The notes: generated by a model not told the origin, from the letters alone. Shown: positions 34,487 to 48,410, numbered from the stretch's first letter. The stretch is DNA of 64,000 nt from Ehretia macrophylla (GCA_037974665.1 CM075765.1:56305747-56369746); one strand, 5' to 3'. Translations and numbers: made by a program.

Positions 34487-35977
34487 GGGAAGCCAAAATA
34501 TTGCCATGAGTAAGTCAGTTTGGGAGACCAAAGGCAGTTCTCCGTGCACCGGACACATAACTTACCGAATCAGTTGCAACACGAATGGGAATGCATGCTA
34601 CGAAAGATAGGGTCGAGTCTGAGACATCAACCGTCTACTCAATATCCTTGTATGAGTCCACAATCACTACACGAGATAAACCTTGGTTTGGTGAATTGAA
34701 GTTGGCCTTAGGTGTAATAGGATTCCCAATTACTGTGCATGATCGTATACTGAGGTGCTCATCGCCAGTTGTTGGAACGATTTGAGCCGAGCCGGCTCTC
34801 GATTCAGAAAGATGAAGGGCCTAAAAGTCTAAATAGGGGGTTACAATTTCTCCATCTCATTGGGGGCGGAAAACGAATCAACATCTCGATGTGATACAAC
34901 CTTTTCTATTTTAGTTGGGAAAGAATGGCAAAGTCCATCCGAACCGTCCAATGAAGAATAAGAGGAGAACAAAGCGTCAATGGAGCGTGAAGCGCATGCG
35001 AAACGGGCACGAAGAAAAATAAGTGTGGAGGAGAAGCAACCGAGCTCATTTCCTTCGCTTCCTAGGCCCAAAGCAGTGTAGTCTTTCCTAGCCAAATCAA
35101 GGATTTGGGGCTTCTTGCTATGCTACTTAACTATATCAAATTTGTTTTAGTAATATATATGAATAGAAAGATAGATCCATCTATCTATCCTATCCGATTT
35201 CTCTTTTGATATCTAAAAAAGAATCAATTTAATTCAACCTTTGATTCAAAGAACTGCACTTAGCCCCTCCACTCTTGAAACGACTCTGCTACAATGGATG
35301 GTAGAGGGTCCGTAGTACCCGAAGTATTGGAGTGATCCAGTAGCTGGGAAGGGACCTAGAAGTGCCTACTATTACACCATGCTACACTTGGCTCTACACA
35401 TTTACAGAGTTAACCCCTATCCAGTGCCTGGCAGATCTAATGGGGCTTCAATCCTTACTCTTTATCCCCATCTTCACCCAGGCTAACGGGGCCTTACTTA
35501 TTTAAGAGGAGAGTGGGGCCTCGAAAAGCACTGTTGAGAGGTTTGAAGATGTTTGACCGATAGGGAGAGGAATGAAGTTGGCCCCTCTTCATTCTCTATA
35601 GGGTTCCAAACCTTTCTTCAACATAGGTGACAACGAGCGAGGCAGAGATGGAAGAGATCAAAAACGGGAATAAGAAGGTCCATTTGGACCCTTTCTGATC
35701 ATTTTGATAGAGGGGGATGAAGAAAGTGGACAAAACAGACTCCCATTTCTCATCGAACAAATAGGGGAAAATAATCATATTGAAAACGCTCTTAACCTAA
35801 CCCCTTCCTTTGTAGAGCCATGTATTGTAAGTTATCTGAACCTGCCCGGAGCGAGCTTCCCATAGAGGCAAGTGAAGTTGGTGAGTCGTATGATGGGCAA
35901 CTATCTCCTGCGGTTCGGAGAGGACTCAACTGTTACTTAGTACCCCTTTGGTTTTAGGGTGGACTCTTTTACTCTAT
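34487..35977 (+). pseudogene. nad2: nad2 intron 4 (group II)
   Basis: 1.5 kb from GGGAAGCC to CTCTAT, the usual size. Domain V is at 35883-35916, with domain VI between it and exon 5. It shares a small repeat (35534-35570) with the trnC-trnN spacer. No maturase. Confidence 0.85.
35883..35916 (+). other. Group II intron domain V of nad2 intron 4
   Basis: GAGTCGTATGATGGG ... TGCGGTTC forms the 34-nt domain V hairpin; GAGCCG is more usual, so the C-to-T change leaves a wobble pair. Confidence 0.8.
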
Positions 35978-36165
35978 TTTATTATATACGCTTAGCGAAA
36001 AGAATGGTTTTTGATACACCTAGGACATGGATTCTATATGAACCAATGGATATTGACAAGTCGTTACCACTAGCAATTACTTCTTTTTTCATTACTTCAT
36101 TCTTTCTATATCCTTCTCCTTTGTTCTCAGTTACTCATCAAATGGCACTTAGTTCATATCTTTAA
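35978..36165 (+). pseudogene. nad2: nad2 exon 5
   Basis: 188 bp ending in TAA 36163-36165, encoding the C-terminus with VFDTPRTWILYEPMD, FFLYPSPLFSVTHQMAL and a final YL. Length and end match the plant gene. Substitutions again include Met to Ile (G-to-A). Frame and splice phase agree with exon 4 (codon split 1+2). Confidence 0.92.
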
Positions 36166-39100
36166 GTTCAATCATTGACAAGGTTCAAAGAAAATGTGGG
36201 GCATTGATAAAGAATCGATTCCAAATAAAAAAAAAGTCTTGCAATTTTAGTTCATATAGCAATCTAATCACTCCTGCCATGTAATAAATTTGGGGAGCAA
36301 TTCAGATCATTTGGCATCAGACAACTACTGTTAAGTCTGTCATCCGCCATAGAAAAAAAAGGGGTAAAAACTAGCCTATTACAATCTCCTTCATGCTAAG
36401 GGGATTGACATATGCTACAACACAAAACGGTCGCAATTGCCCTTTACCTCTATCAATCAGTTGAGCTCTCTTTAGTTGAGTCTCAATCGTCAAAGTCTTC
36501 TTTTATTAGGACTTGCTTGCAATAACCTATGTTTCTTTCCTAAGAAAGTCCGGTTTAAGCCAAGCCATCTCATACATAAAGTCTTACTATTAGTCTTGCT
36601 GTTCTTTCAAATCTATTAGCAGTGCCGCCGTGCTAAAATATTTTTTATGCCTTACTAGTAGTCGAATTGAATTGGTCGCATCTGCCTTTCTGCTTAGTGA
36701 ATCTCTATCTCTAAGGAGCGTAATTAATCCAATTGGTTGGTCAAATACATTGACGTTGGCATGTTTTCTTTCTTCTTTTCTAAAAGTGGGTTCAAATCTC
36801 CTTGTCTTGCTGCTGAGTATGGCCTAGTTTTTTTCTTTCTGAGGAGTGGCTAGCTCATTTCTTCATCCATCATTGTGGATTGGAAGTTGCAGAATCACTC
36901 CATCATGGCTATTTCAATTCTTGATTTAGTTGAACCGTCTAGCCGAGCTCTTCAATTAAAAAAGCGCCTTTCGTTCTACTTTAATCTCTCGGAAAGAAGA
37001 AGAGGCCCCCAATATGGTCTACCTACTTTGTTACAATGGTTCCTAATGAGAACTACCTAGATGCTGCATCAAGGATGGTTGTTAGGAAATGGATAAATCT
37101 AGTTTTTTACATTTCAACTTGATCAGTTCGTCGACAAAGATGAACGAAAAGTCTAAGGATGCCTAGTACGGGGTATCCTTTTTCCCAATTTTGGATTTTA
37201 TTTTTGATTGCCAACCCCAGGGAGTAAGTCTAATTTATAAACTTGTATATAATGGGACCAAAGTTGGGCCAGTTGGAGATCATGCGCCTGACATAAGAAA
37301 AACGTAAGCCTTCTTGTAGAATATATAGGAGCTACCCGAAAAGCACCTTCATTTGGACCCTTTTTGAACCACTCATGGGACCATGTGAATGCGGGTTATC
37401 CTGGTTTATCCTAACGAGACAAGACTCTTACATCGAATATAGGTGAAGGGTAGGAAAGGATAGAAAGGTAGTTTTCTCTAGCAAGGGAGATGACTTCTTC
37501 CTTGCCCTTTGAAGAGTGAATAACAAGCGCTTTGAATCAAGCTCTTAGAGTACTCGTAAAGACCTGAAAACTATCCTTTTCTTTTTGATAATGGATTTAT
37601 AAACCTCACCTCGATGTTGGAGCTAGGGCAAGCCTCTCCGGCCTACGGTAGGGTTAGTTAGGATGAGTGGATAAATCAACCAGCAAGTAAGATCTTGCTA
37701 GGCTTAAGCATTCAAAGAAATAAGGCGCATTGAGCGAAGTAACCACGGGTCTCTCTTTCCTATGAAAGAAAGGGCAGGCCTGGGCCTTTCCAGCCTATCG
37801 TGTTTGCTTGTTTGAAGTAGTACTCCCAGTCTAAGGCAAATAGCACGGCATACCCTCAGCAATGTGAATGAGCAACAAACACATCTACATCCGAATCCGA
37901 AGAAGAACCAGTTGAGAATCTACGACTAGAGAAAAAGGCCTTGCCCCCTAAAGGGGGTGGCTAGGCGTAAGGACCGTCCTGGGAGTGCGGTTTTGTAACC
38001 AGGGCGGGGAAAATCGGAAAATGCATACCATAAGCTCTAGTATCAGCTGTTCACGAATCAAATGCCCTCTTAGGCAGCTTGATAAAGAGCTCTTTGGTTT
38101 GCTCGAATATTTTTCTCTCATCCCTTGCTGATTTGATTCAACTCCTGAATGCCATTCTATTGTTTGCAAATAAGTTAAAGGCAGGGTGACGGTTTAGGCT
38201 TAGGCTTTGGATTCGACAGTTGGGATAGGAATGAAGCAAATGATGTCCCCAAACCATAAGGCTGATCTTTATTCGTATATAAAAGAGAGCTGGTTACTCT
38301 CCACTCCAACTCATTGGGCTCTTATTTGTTACAGTGTAACTCATTGTCGATGAGGAAAAACCTGGTGCCCACTCTATCTCTACCAATAGAAAAGAATGCA
38401 TCTCCGACAAAGTAGTTATTAACAAGTTCAGCACTATCCTAAACTGTGCGGGTATGGTATGTTGATCTTCCTTATTCTGATGTTTTTGTTGCTATCGATC
38501 AAACCATGTTACTTTTCTCGAGAGGAGAAAGATAAAGATAGATAGGGCGCGTTATGAGATCTGTAAATAACTTAGTGCTTTAAGGACGACGAGTCACACC
38601 CTGTAAGATTAGACCGTCAATCATCGGTTCAGTTCTGTTCGTACCCTTTCTTTTTCTTTGCTTGACTGATTGGATTGAATGTAATAGAATTCCTTTAATT
38701 GGTAGAAGGCAAGACACTCGAAAGCATACTATGAGATAGGTTCTAGTTCCATCTGTGCTTACTTGACTCTAGAAAATACTACTTCCTTCTTATACGTTCC
38801 CCGAGGGGGAAAGCCTTTCATGTAGAGGTGGGATAGTGAAAGAGGTTTCCCATAAGAGGAGAGAATGAAGGGAAATGGATAAGCAAGAGGGAATCTTGAA
38901 CTGTTTTCACTTGTGCCTTCGTTGTCGTTGTCTAACTGAAGCACTAATTCATATTCTAAAGCTAGAAGTGCTAGAAAGAATGAGTCAAGAGTAAAGTGAA
39001 GAATGTAAAGTAGGGGCCTTCACGGCTTGATCTGTTACAGGCCGCAAAAATGCCATTATCAATGATTATGAGTTGATCCTCTATTCCCATTTTTCAAAGA

Positions 39101-40893
39101 AGACAAAATGTGACCCCGAAAATCTCTCGCACTTGAAAAATAGATGCCATATAGCCGATTAATTTACTATTAAATTAAATAGTTGATTAATTCAATCTTC
39201 CTTGAACGAAAATTAGCTGATTGGTAATTAATGTGCACTCCTGTGGGAGTCGAACCCACCACATAGGGTTTTTTTCCTTGTTTTGATCAAACAAAAAAAA
39301 ATTGATTGAGACTAAGTCAGCTTCCGTATTCAGGCTTCCTAATCTAACTGCCTCCTCGGCTTGGTTGTCTGTCTTGGTTGACCCTACTGTTGAGCCAGGA
39401 CTTGCCCTGAAGACGACCTATTCGAACCTGATATATAGCTGGAAAATGTTAGGGGGATTATGTTAAGCAAATAAAATAGGCGTCTTAGTACACAACTTAC
39501 CCTAGGATGAATGAGAACTAGATATATTGACTATGTTCGAAAGAGGGAAAAGAAAGATCTTTTTTTTGAGAAATGATCGATACAAAACTAAAAGAAGGTG
39601 AGCTTAGGCCTGGGAATTGAGGGGATCACTCGGGCTTAGATTGCCCCAAAACTGCACCTTAGGAAAGGTAGACGAGCTTTGCTCGCTCCCCAGTTTCGCT
39701 AACAAAGTCTCAGGGTGGTGACTGGTCCAACAGAATGGGAAACTACTGGGGTCAAATTTCCATCGATCAAAGTAACGAACTCAGTAATAAACTAGTTGAA
39801 GATCTTTCTTGGCAGAACGATCTTGAGTAAGAGAAGAATTTTATGGGTTTCTTTTCTTACCTTGACCTGTTCGTGCTGCGGATCAAACACCTACTTTAAG
39901 GAGAAAGAAAGACTTTCCTAAAGTGAATTCAAGCCGGTACATCATAAATCAAAATAGAAGCTTCAGTTTCTTGCTTATCTATGGAATATCGCAACGTTAC
40001 TGACCTTTTAAAAAAAGCCTTTCCCCATGATGAGTTGGTCTTCCCTCTCGCAAGGGTAAGGGTGTAGATATCATCGATTTGACGAATCTTGTCCTTCGTC
40101 TTTTGCGTGTTGAAGTAATTTACCTGGTGTGAAAAGTGAGCCTAAATTGAATTAGAAGTCCGATGAGTTTGCGCGACATTTAAGGTTTACTTTGCCTCGA
40201 GAGTTGGCGAACATAGTTGGTGCCTCGTTCAGTAGAGCGATTCAAAGTGCGCGCATTGAGTTTCAGTGGAAAAAAGATGTCGATTCTCATTTCCCTTCTA
40301 TTGAATGATATATACCACAAAGAAGAATAGCCAGCGATTGCATAGGTTATTTTGCTCCCCTAAGTCATGGAGATTAAGTCCGTTCGACTTTAAGCCTGGC
40401 TAGGGCGCTGGAAAAGAAGCAACGTGTCCTTATCTGAACCACTACGTACTCCAACAAGGAAGCCATCCCGTATCTAAAGAAAGAGACAAACTTGTTTTGA
40501 GCCCAGATAGAAGGAAACTAAATACTTCGGCTTTGCTTAACACAAGTAGATCGAAAGAGTTAGAAAGAAAAAAAACAAATAACTTATCTTTCTACCTTAG
40601 ATTGAACTGTCTCATGTAAACTTCTTGATGAAGGGCATATTAACTCGATCTCTATTTTTCATAGGTAGTGTCCGAAATTGTTGATGTCTCTCCATGCCAA
40701 ATAGCTAACGGACTCGGAACCAACGCTAGGGGAAGTTTCGCGGTTGTACGACTCGCTCTAGTCCTATAACCATTCGAAAGGGAGGGGCTTTGGCAAAAGG
40801 AAGAAAGCGGGATATCAATCCACTATGAACAATAAATAAGAGGGATTTCTTATCTTTCAAACTTCCTACTAGGTTAGTTGAGAACAAAGTGAG
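36166..40893. other. Mitochondrial-type spacer downstream of nad2
   Basis: No intact or clearly recognisable gene in 4.7 kb. Short frames (36630-36827, 37948-38169, 38759-38944) have no known domain. At 39243-39259 GTGGG/CCCAC enclose a TTCGACT-type loop on the minus strand, a T-arm-like hairpin with no matching tRNA body. Composition matches plant mitochondrial intergenic DNA and the region is continuous with nad2 exon 5. Confidence 0.5.
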
Positions 40894-40920
40894 AGGAGAA
40901 TAGCCAAGTGGCTAAGGCAT
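40894..40920 (+). pseudogene. Possible 5' fragment of a tRNA (trnQ-like)
   Basis: GGAGAATAGCCAAGTGG then CTAAGGCAT resembles the acceptor and D arm of mitochondrial trnQ (UUG). The match ends before the anticodon arm, and the sequence after it looks like non-mitochondrial DNA leading into a LINE fragment, so the tRNA was probably cut there. Confidence 0.3.
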
Positions 40921-41059
40921 GAGTCTGCTCTACTCCCCTTTGTCCTGCACCAAAGTAGTTTTATATAAGAAAGTGAAAGATCTGATTGTTACAGACGACC
41001 AGATCGAGGGAAGGCAGCTGAAACCAGAGAATGAGGCAGATTTTCTCTTTAAGGCAATA

Positions 41060-41827
41060 AGTTTGCAGCCCTGGCCAATATGGAGATTGAGAATCCTAAT
41101 CCTAAACCCTTATCTCAGCCTCCTGTTTTGCATTCTCTTACTCAAGTGACCCTATTAGTTCCAGACCCTAATCATCTTACGATGCCACCCCCACAACCCT
41201 TGACCCATCTAAATCCGAGGCCCATAGTTTTCCAGTTGGGGACCTACCTTATCTTAAAGATACCAACATTAACATCAAGTCTGATATTGGTACCATAAGG
41301 GGTAGGATCAAGAGTTCTAGGAGGATCATTACAAGTTTGAATGCAAGAAACTCAGGTGAAAATGAGGTTAATGAAGCCACCCGTGTTGGGTTGATGAATA
41401 GAGATAGTGTTTAATTTCTATTTAATCCTTTGATCATGATTAATCAATTCTCTTTGTTGGCATGGAATATTAAAGGTGCAGGCAATGATGAGGCCAAAAG
41501 ACATGTAGCGGATTTATGCCGTGAGCATAGACCTAATGTTTTCTTTGTATTGGAAATGCATGTACCTTTTTAGAGTGTACGGAGCTCTTGGAAGTAGGGT
41601 ACGACTCTACTGAGATTATGGATCCTAATGGCTTTTCAAGTGGGATATGGGTACTATGGAAATCTCACCATCTGCATGTCCATATTCTTTCCTCCATGCA
41701 CCAATGCATCACTTTTATGGTTAATGGGAACAGTTTGAACCAGTGGATGTGCTTTGTAGTTTATGCAAGTCCTAGTACTATGATTCGGGAGCAATTGTGG
41801 AATCATCTAAAGGACTTATCCACTTAG
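41060..41827 (+). pseudogene. LINE (non-LTR retrotransposon) fragment, endonuclease part
   Basis: After a Pro-rich, decayed ORF1-like tail (41070-41415), a frame from ATG 41436 gives FSLLAWNIKGAGN, the usual start of plant L1 apurinic-type endonuclease, then RPNVFFVLE with the expected Glu region, GFSSGIWVLWKS and CFVVYASPS, ending TAG 41825-41827. Two internal stops break it (around 41571 and 41597). The RT is absent. LINE pieces occur both in plant mitochondrial DNA and in nuclear DNA, so it may have arrived before or after the mitochondrial block moved. Confidence 0.75.
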
Positions 41828-43151
41828 TATATTCAGCCTAGGCTTTCTTTCTTCCCGAATAGCTCTTTGAATTCCAAGACTTCTAGCACTGGCTGTCCTG
41901 CCTTTGTTGGCGAATGTGGAATCTTCTCACTCGGACTAAGGTACGCAAAACCCCTACCTGATCCATTGAATCGACTGAGACTATTAGTGTCACATTCCTA
42001 CACCAGCATACGGAACAACCACTGCACTGACTAGGCTTATAGCCATAGATTACCCTACACTTGTTCTACAAAACTAGACTAGTCTAGTCTTTCTTCTCTG
42101 GGCAGCAAGAACGGGAACCTAAAGCTTCTCCTGATCCTGATATGCTTGGACATTAAGATTAGTATTTCCCAAGCATGATAAAGGGAAGAAATAGGAATGG
42201 AAGAAAGAGATTGGTTGGTGACTTATCTACTCTAATACTTTTTTACAACAAGCCTTGATCAGGATGATGAGTGAGTTGGGGATCTAGGTGCATGCATCCA
42301 AGCAGCAAGAGCTACTTCTCGCGTTTTGGATTCTTTACTTATTTATCTTGGATGTTAATAATAGATCGCTTTTTATGGCATGTCATTGTCATTTTCCTAG
42401 TTAATGAAATTCAGTGATGAATCGCTGCGTGTAACCTTTGGTTTTCAAAGAAGCTTCTGTTATGGTTCCCTCGCCCCGAACAGCTTGTCTTTCTCGTCCA
42501 ACCGGTAAGTGAGATAAGGCTTGTTCCCTTGGTTCTTGGATTGGATATTAACTTACAGGTAAGATTAAGCAGACCAGGAGTAGTAGGCTGGCTAGATACC
42601 GGATCATGGGTGAAATCTTTCGGCCATAAGCCATACTTTCGGGGTTACCAATGGCTTTCTAGGGTTGCATTAAGATTGATGAGATACCTTAGAAATAGAC
42701 CAATGGCTCTTAAAAAGATCAAACCAAAAAGATCCATCAATCGATGACTGCCACTACTTGTCGTCATACTCTATCGCTGGAGCACCTACTTTTTGATTTC
42801 AAATAAAGGTTTCTCCATGTTAAAGAGCCGAAACACGTTGTGTTATTAACAAGAATTTTCCTTTTTTCCCGAGTGGATTCTCTTATCTTCAATTGCTCAT
42901 AACAAAAAGAATTGACTGGCTCCTTTCCGCTCCTCGGCCTTTGGGATAGTCTAAGCTACTGCCCGTGAATTTCCCATTTGCCTTAACAAGTAGCTATTCT
43001 TTTCTCGTCTTTTTATTTCTCCTTGCCTTCTTCTTAGGAATCCTCCCAAATCACGAGTTGAGCAGCAATGTGGGGACGCGGATGCCTTTTTTAATCAGCC
43101 AACGTCAAGACCTACAATAGATTCCTACCACGTTACGGGAGAGCACCCAAT
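41828..43151. other. Mitochondrial-type spacer, right end of the block
   Basis: No gene recognised. A 72-codon frame at 42529-42747 is basic and without a known domain. The spacer ends at the Copia G LTR; this is the last mitochondrial-like sequence in the window. Confidence 0.45.
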
Positions 43152-45531
43152 TGAAGGATCGATATCCGGGATTGCACATATAGAATAAAAATTTTGCAGT
43201 GGAAGATAACACGAAATACAATTTTTCATAGCATATATGACATTCTTATGTGTAGTAAATCCCAATACTTGCTATTTATGCAATATACATCTCAAACCAA
43301 AGGTAAACAAGAAGAGAAGAATACATCTTGAAGACCATAGGTTGTAATCGTTTGGTGAAACTTTGAGAACTCCTTGAACCTTCAACAAGTGTAGAAGTCC
43401 TGGATTGTCCACCTAGCAATTTGAAGAAGTCTTTCATCCTCATTGAGTTGTAGTGCTAGCAAACTCCTTGGAAGATTCATGAACGAGAACACTTCTCTCT
43501 TTTGAAAGATTACTTAAAACTACACTTAGTTTATATATCTTTCTTAGTCTCAATTTAATCCAACATGACAAAGCAAAATGAAGAACAAACACTTGTGTTC
43601 TTATAACCATTTATGGTATATGTATGTGCTGCTGAATTTTCAGAATAGAAGAAGACTTCATTAAGCCTTCTCTAAATCTCTTTGGTCGTGTATATGCATG
43701 AGAAAAAAACAAGTCTTTTTCTTCATTTTCTTTGCTTTGACCGAGAAGACACAAGACCAAGAGACATGGCTTTTTCTTGTTTTTCTCTTTTCCTTGATTC
43801 ATGCAAAACACAAGACTTTGAAGATATAACTTTGTCTTCTTTTGCATGGCATACCCGAGAAAAACTACTCATACAAATGCATTTAACTTACAAGTTGTCT
43901 TCACAAGACAAGTTGCTATTATTTAACTCTTAAATAAAGCCTAAAATTGTTAACCAATTTCAACCCTTGGATTACAAAATGGATGGCTAAGATTTTAATC
44001 TTGGTGCTTTGTGTTTGTAGGCTAATACTTTGCCACATCGACATGCTGGCAATCAATAGGAAGAAATCATATTTTACCTATTTGCACTAAGCACCCAAAA
44101 CTTTGCCAATCTTACAAATTTGCCCCATTAACTTTTAATGGTTGAGACTACAATTATTAACTCTTTAATAATTTGTTAGAGAAGATGATTCAAGTCCAAC
44201 AAGACTTAATCTCCTTTCTAATATGGTGTGACTTTCTAGGTTCATAGCCAAATAGCACTAAGGAAACATTAAACACCTTGACTGTCAATCAGGTTCTTGA
44301 TTTGTTTCGAGAATTTCTCCTTCAATTCTTGAAACACCCTTAAGGTCTTGAGTGACGTCTAGCAACATATCAAGACAATTTATAAGGCAATGAAATAATT
44401 GAAGGAAATCCATGAGACTATCTCTTGGAATTCCACCAGTATCAACTCGTTATACATAATAATTGGCAATTTTAAATCAGAGAATTAAGATTACCTCTTT
44501 GAATTATTCGTGGTAGTGTTATGGGATTGCCCAACAGAAGCGTCTAGCTCCTCCTACTTCGCACGCGCACAAGGATGAAAGATGAGGAGGTTATAATTTT
44601 TAGAGAAGGTTTTTTTTTTTATAATTTGTTTCTTGTTCCTACGTTTTCAGAAAATGATATATGTCTATCATCTTTTGAAAACCCTACATGGCCATTCTTA
44701 TAAAGACCATATGGGCTAGGCTCTTCAAAAGGCCAACTCCCAAAATAGTTTTTTAAAAAAACCTAATCTTTTAATGTGGGTTTACATAAAGCCCACAACG
44801 ATTCAAATTAAATCGCTATTTAATTTAAATCAATCAGCCTAGGATTTAATTGATGAATCATAAATGTAGTACTAGATAGAAATTTTCAAATAATTAAATC
44901 CACAACCTAATAATAGTAATTAGATAATATTTAATTCTTAATTAAATATTAATCACAAAAGATATTTAATTCTCAATTAAATATTGATTATGATTATGTC
45001 GTCTCTCCAATTAAATCACTTATTCTTTTGCATGACTCCATAGGTTCAAACTTAAGCCGGTAGCATAAAGACTATCCTTATACTAATTGAAGATAACATC
45101 TAGCAATGGTTCCCGACGACTGAATAAACTGAATAGGTGCAAGGCAACATTCAAAGAACCTCGGTACAATGGTGAATTCCCTATGACCATTGGTGTTCCG
45201 AAATAACCCTAGGGACATGGTTAACTGTCAAATCCCTAATTAGTTACTTCATGTCAAATTTCAATCTTGTCATGACACATCATGACTTACCCTCTTGACT
45301 CATCACGAGATGTGCTTTGGCCAAAGACTTTCTGAATTGAAATTAAGTGAAATACCATTCTCCAAATACCCGGAGCGGTCAATCCCATCTTGACTCACAC
45401 ATTGACTTCTCTGGCACTTGCCCATACCTAGTAACCTTCCATTACCAGATTAGAAATCTGGATAGTCCAGCACCTAAGCATGAGGAGTAATTCGTAAGTC
45501 TCCATGGTAGTCTTAGGTTAGAGGGAACATG
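43152..45531 (-). mobile_element. Copia G 3' LTR, left piece
   Basis: Plus-strand TGAAGGATCGATATCC marks the sense 3' end (..CCTTCA). The LTR continues at 54449 after element C, for about 2.8 kb in total. It is related to Copia F: the block at 44220-44340 matches 16540-16640 (GTGTGACTTTCTAG, ATAGCACT.A.GAAAC). The target copy ACATG (45527-45531) adjoins element C. Confidence 0.75.
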
Positions 45532-45846
45532 TGTGACGCCCGAGAATTTTATCACACATATTTAAATAACTGTTGCATAAACTACTTGTGCATTTTACGT
45601 GCATTTCTTGTCTTTAATTGTTTATTTCTGAGGCACTATTCATAAGAAAATTTACTGTCTCGAATAAGCGATTTAATATTTTTCCTAGGTCACATGAAAC
45701 ATAATAGGAATCGGGAAATTTTCATTTTGGACTTTTGAGCTCGGGAGCATACAATTAGAAAATGTTTTTCGCATCATTTGAATAGTGTTACGTAACATAA
45801 ACATTGTTTTAAAACTAGTTAGCATTTGAATTGAGTTTTAGTATAG

Positions 45847-45890
45847 TTGACCAAGTTTTTATAACATTTGACTTAAGTTAAATATATAAC
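45847..45890 (+). promoter_or_regulatory. Element C LTR promoter
   Basis: TTGACC at 45847 and TTGAC at 45868 upstream of TATATAAC at 45883-45890, followed by an A-rich, CACA-containing leader. The same in the 3' LTR (offset 4932). Confidence 0.55.
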
Positions 45891-48410
45891 ACATACATAT
45901 ATACACTATATTACACAACACACAAAAAAAAAAACATAAGAAAAAAAAAAAATGGAAATCAGCAAAGGGAGGCACAAAACCGTGGAGGGCTCTTGCACTT
46001 AGGGCCTGATTTCCTTCCTCAATTTCAGCCATTTTAGCATGGTCCAAGGGGTCTACTAGCTAAATTATTCCTTTGCCTAGCTATACAAGGTGAGGAGTCA
46101 TGGTTTTTATGCATTTTTAGCTTGGAAACTTGAATGGTAAAATGTTGAATTTGTTGAATAATGTTATAATGATGCTTCTAATGCTTCCTAGACTAGCTAA
46201 TGATACTCTAGAGTACTCTTTTATAGGTTGTTTGCAAGGGTAGCTATAAATTGTATGTAAAATTGATAGGTTGAAGAAGATAAATAGTAACTTTATGTAA
46301 TTTTATGATTTTGATGTTAAATTCCTATCTAATTCTTCATATGCATGAAATGTGATCTAGAGACATGGTAGAGTAACCTTTTGAAGTTAGATTGCATTTT
46401 GGATGGTTGAATATGTATATTGGAGAGTTTGGGAAGGAGGTGAATAGTGCTGTGAATAGTAACTTCGAATTTTGGGGTTTTTGTTAATTTGGTGTGATGA
46501 GCTTGAATTGATGTTATCTAAGGGTGCTATGGGTGTTAGTAAATCTATGTTGGTGATTAAATGTGTTTGGATTGATTGGAATTGGGTTAAATGTGCTAAA
46601 TTGGCTTGGTTTATAAAGAGGCTTTGCGTAAAATGTTAATCCGGGTGCATTTGAATGCTAGGATTGGTGTTTATTAGGTATAGAGGTACTAAATATGCTT
46701 TTGTGAGATTCGTTTGAGGATTGGTTTGAGTACTTGCTTTGTAAATCGACTAAGGGACAAACGAGACTTTTTTTGATAGATGGAATTAAAAGGGTGTTTT
46801 CATGGCATATAAGTAGATCATAAAGTGGCCTTAGATGTGTAGGATGGTTGGTTTGTGGACTTCATAACTTATGTTTTGATGGTACACAAAATTGCATTAG
46901 TAGACAAAAGGGGACATTTGAGCGAAGTGTTGATAGGGTGTGTTTGAGTTCTTTGGATAGTCTTAGATATACTATGTGATAGTTATGATGCATTTATGGT
47001 ATTAAATTGGTGATTGGATTTGGTAGTTGTAGTTTAGGTTCCTATCTTGAATCGGAGTTTTAATATGCTTAATTGTCTAATTGTGATTAGTTGAATTGTT
47101 AGTTTTCCTTCTTTGTTAAGTGTTATATTTTTGTGTAAAGTATGTCTAATTGGATAGTTAGATAGTTGGAATGATAGTTGTGTTACTTGAGACTATAGCT
47201 TGTTTGCTAAATGAATTGCGAGCTTTGAGAGGATATAAAAAGTTTAAATGTAAGTAAACAAGATTGTATTAAGAGTTGTTAGTTGACATTGTACAATTGA
47301 AATACTAAATTGTTAACTATAAGTAAGGATGAGGTGACAAGTTAATGGTTAAAGAAACTTGAAACTCATGATTGGTTAGTTGTTTAGTGTGAAAAATAGT
47401 GTATGAATCATCTAATGCTTGTGATGCTAGTTTATATATGTGTTTTGGATGTAGTTGAAGATTTTGCTTAAGCTAACTTAATAATGTAGCTTAAGTGTTT
47501 GTAATAATGTCTAAATGAAGTGTAAGAATGTTATACATGCTAGAGTGTTGATCATAGTTAGTTAAATGCACGAAAACAATAAGAAAAGTTGATAAACAAG
47601 CAAAGCCCTGATTTGGACAGTCCACTGCCCTGCCTTTCGAAGCTCTTTTGACATAGTAAACGTGTTCTAAAATTAACGAAATTTGTACAGAAGCTAGATT
47701 AGGCAGTTTAGAGTAAATGTTGATTTCTAGGACTAAGGTTAATTCTAAAGTTTTAGCCCTCTGATCACATCATTTCCGAAATGTAGCTAAAAAAAATCGC
47801 TGGTTCTGCCCAGCTATGTGTAGTTGCACGGTAAAGGCTATAACTTTTGGAATTTAACTCGGAATTGAGCACCGTTTGAACCTAAAATTAACTACAATTG
47901 AAGAGCTACGTTTATACATAAAAATCAGATAATTTGGAGGCCATTAGCATAGGTAACTGATTGAATAAAGTTAAGCTTCTGCTAGAAAGTTGGAAAATGA
48001 ACTTGCTTCCGTGAAAGTTTACATGTTAAGTGTTGAAAACGTGCTTGGTAGTTGATTTTATTTTGGTGGTTAAATGGGGTTGAGCCATTAATGTGATTTT
48101 ATTGTGTTGGTTACGAATGTCTCTAAGAAATTCTTTGTGATAAGTATATGTTCTATTACATGCTAGGGTTGATCCATTGAGCCAATCCAAGGTGTTGAAA
48201 GTAGACTAACGCTAGTTCTTGTATCCTTTAGCTACCTGGTAAAGGTGAGGGAGTTACATTCTTTTGTGCATCTTAATTTGTTTACTGCTCATAAATTATA
48301 TAGTTTAATATGATTGCTTATAATTACGTGTACTTTGATATGAATAGACTAAATATACACTTGACTTTTATTTATATTGTTATATGGCTTATTTATTGTA
48401 ATCTACATGC

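Noticed and set aside
34042-34509. A separate 155-codon gene
   Set aside because: It is nad2 exon 4 read through into intron 4; the last codons are intron sequence.
39243-39259. A tRNA gene on the minus strand
   Set aside because: Only a T-arm-like hairpin is present; no D arm, anticodon arm or matching acceptor strand lies at the right distance.
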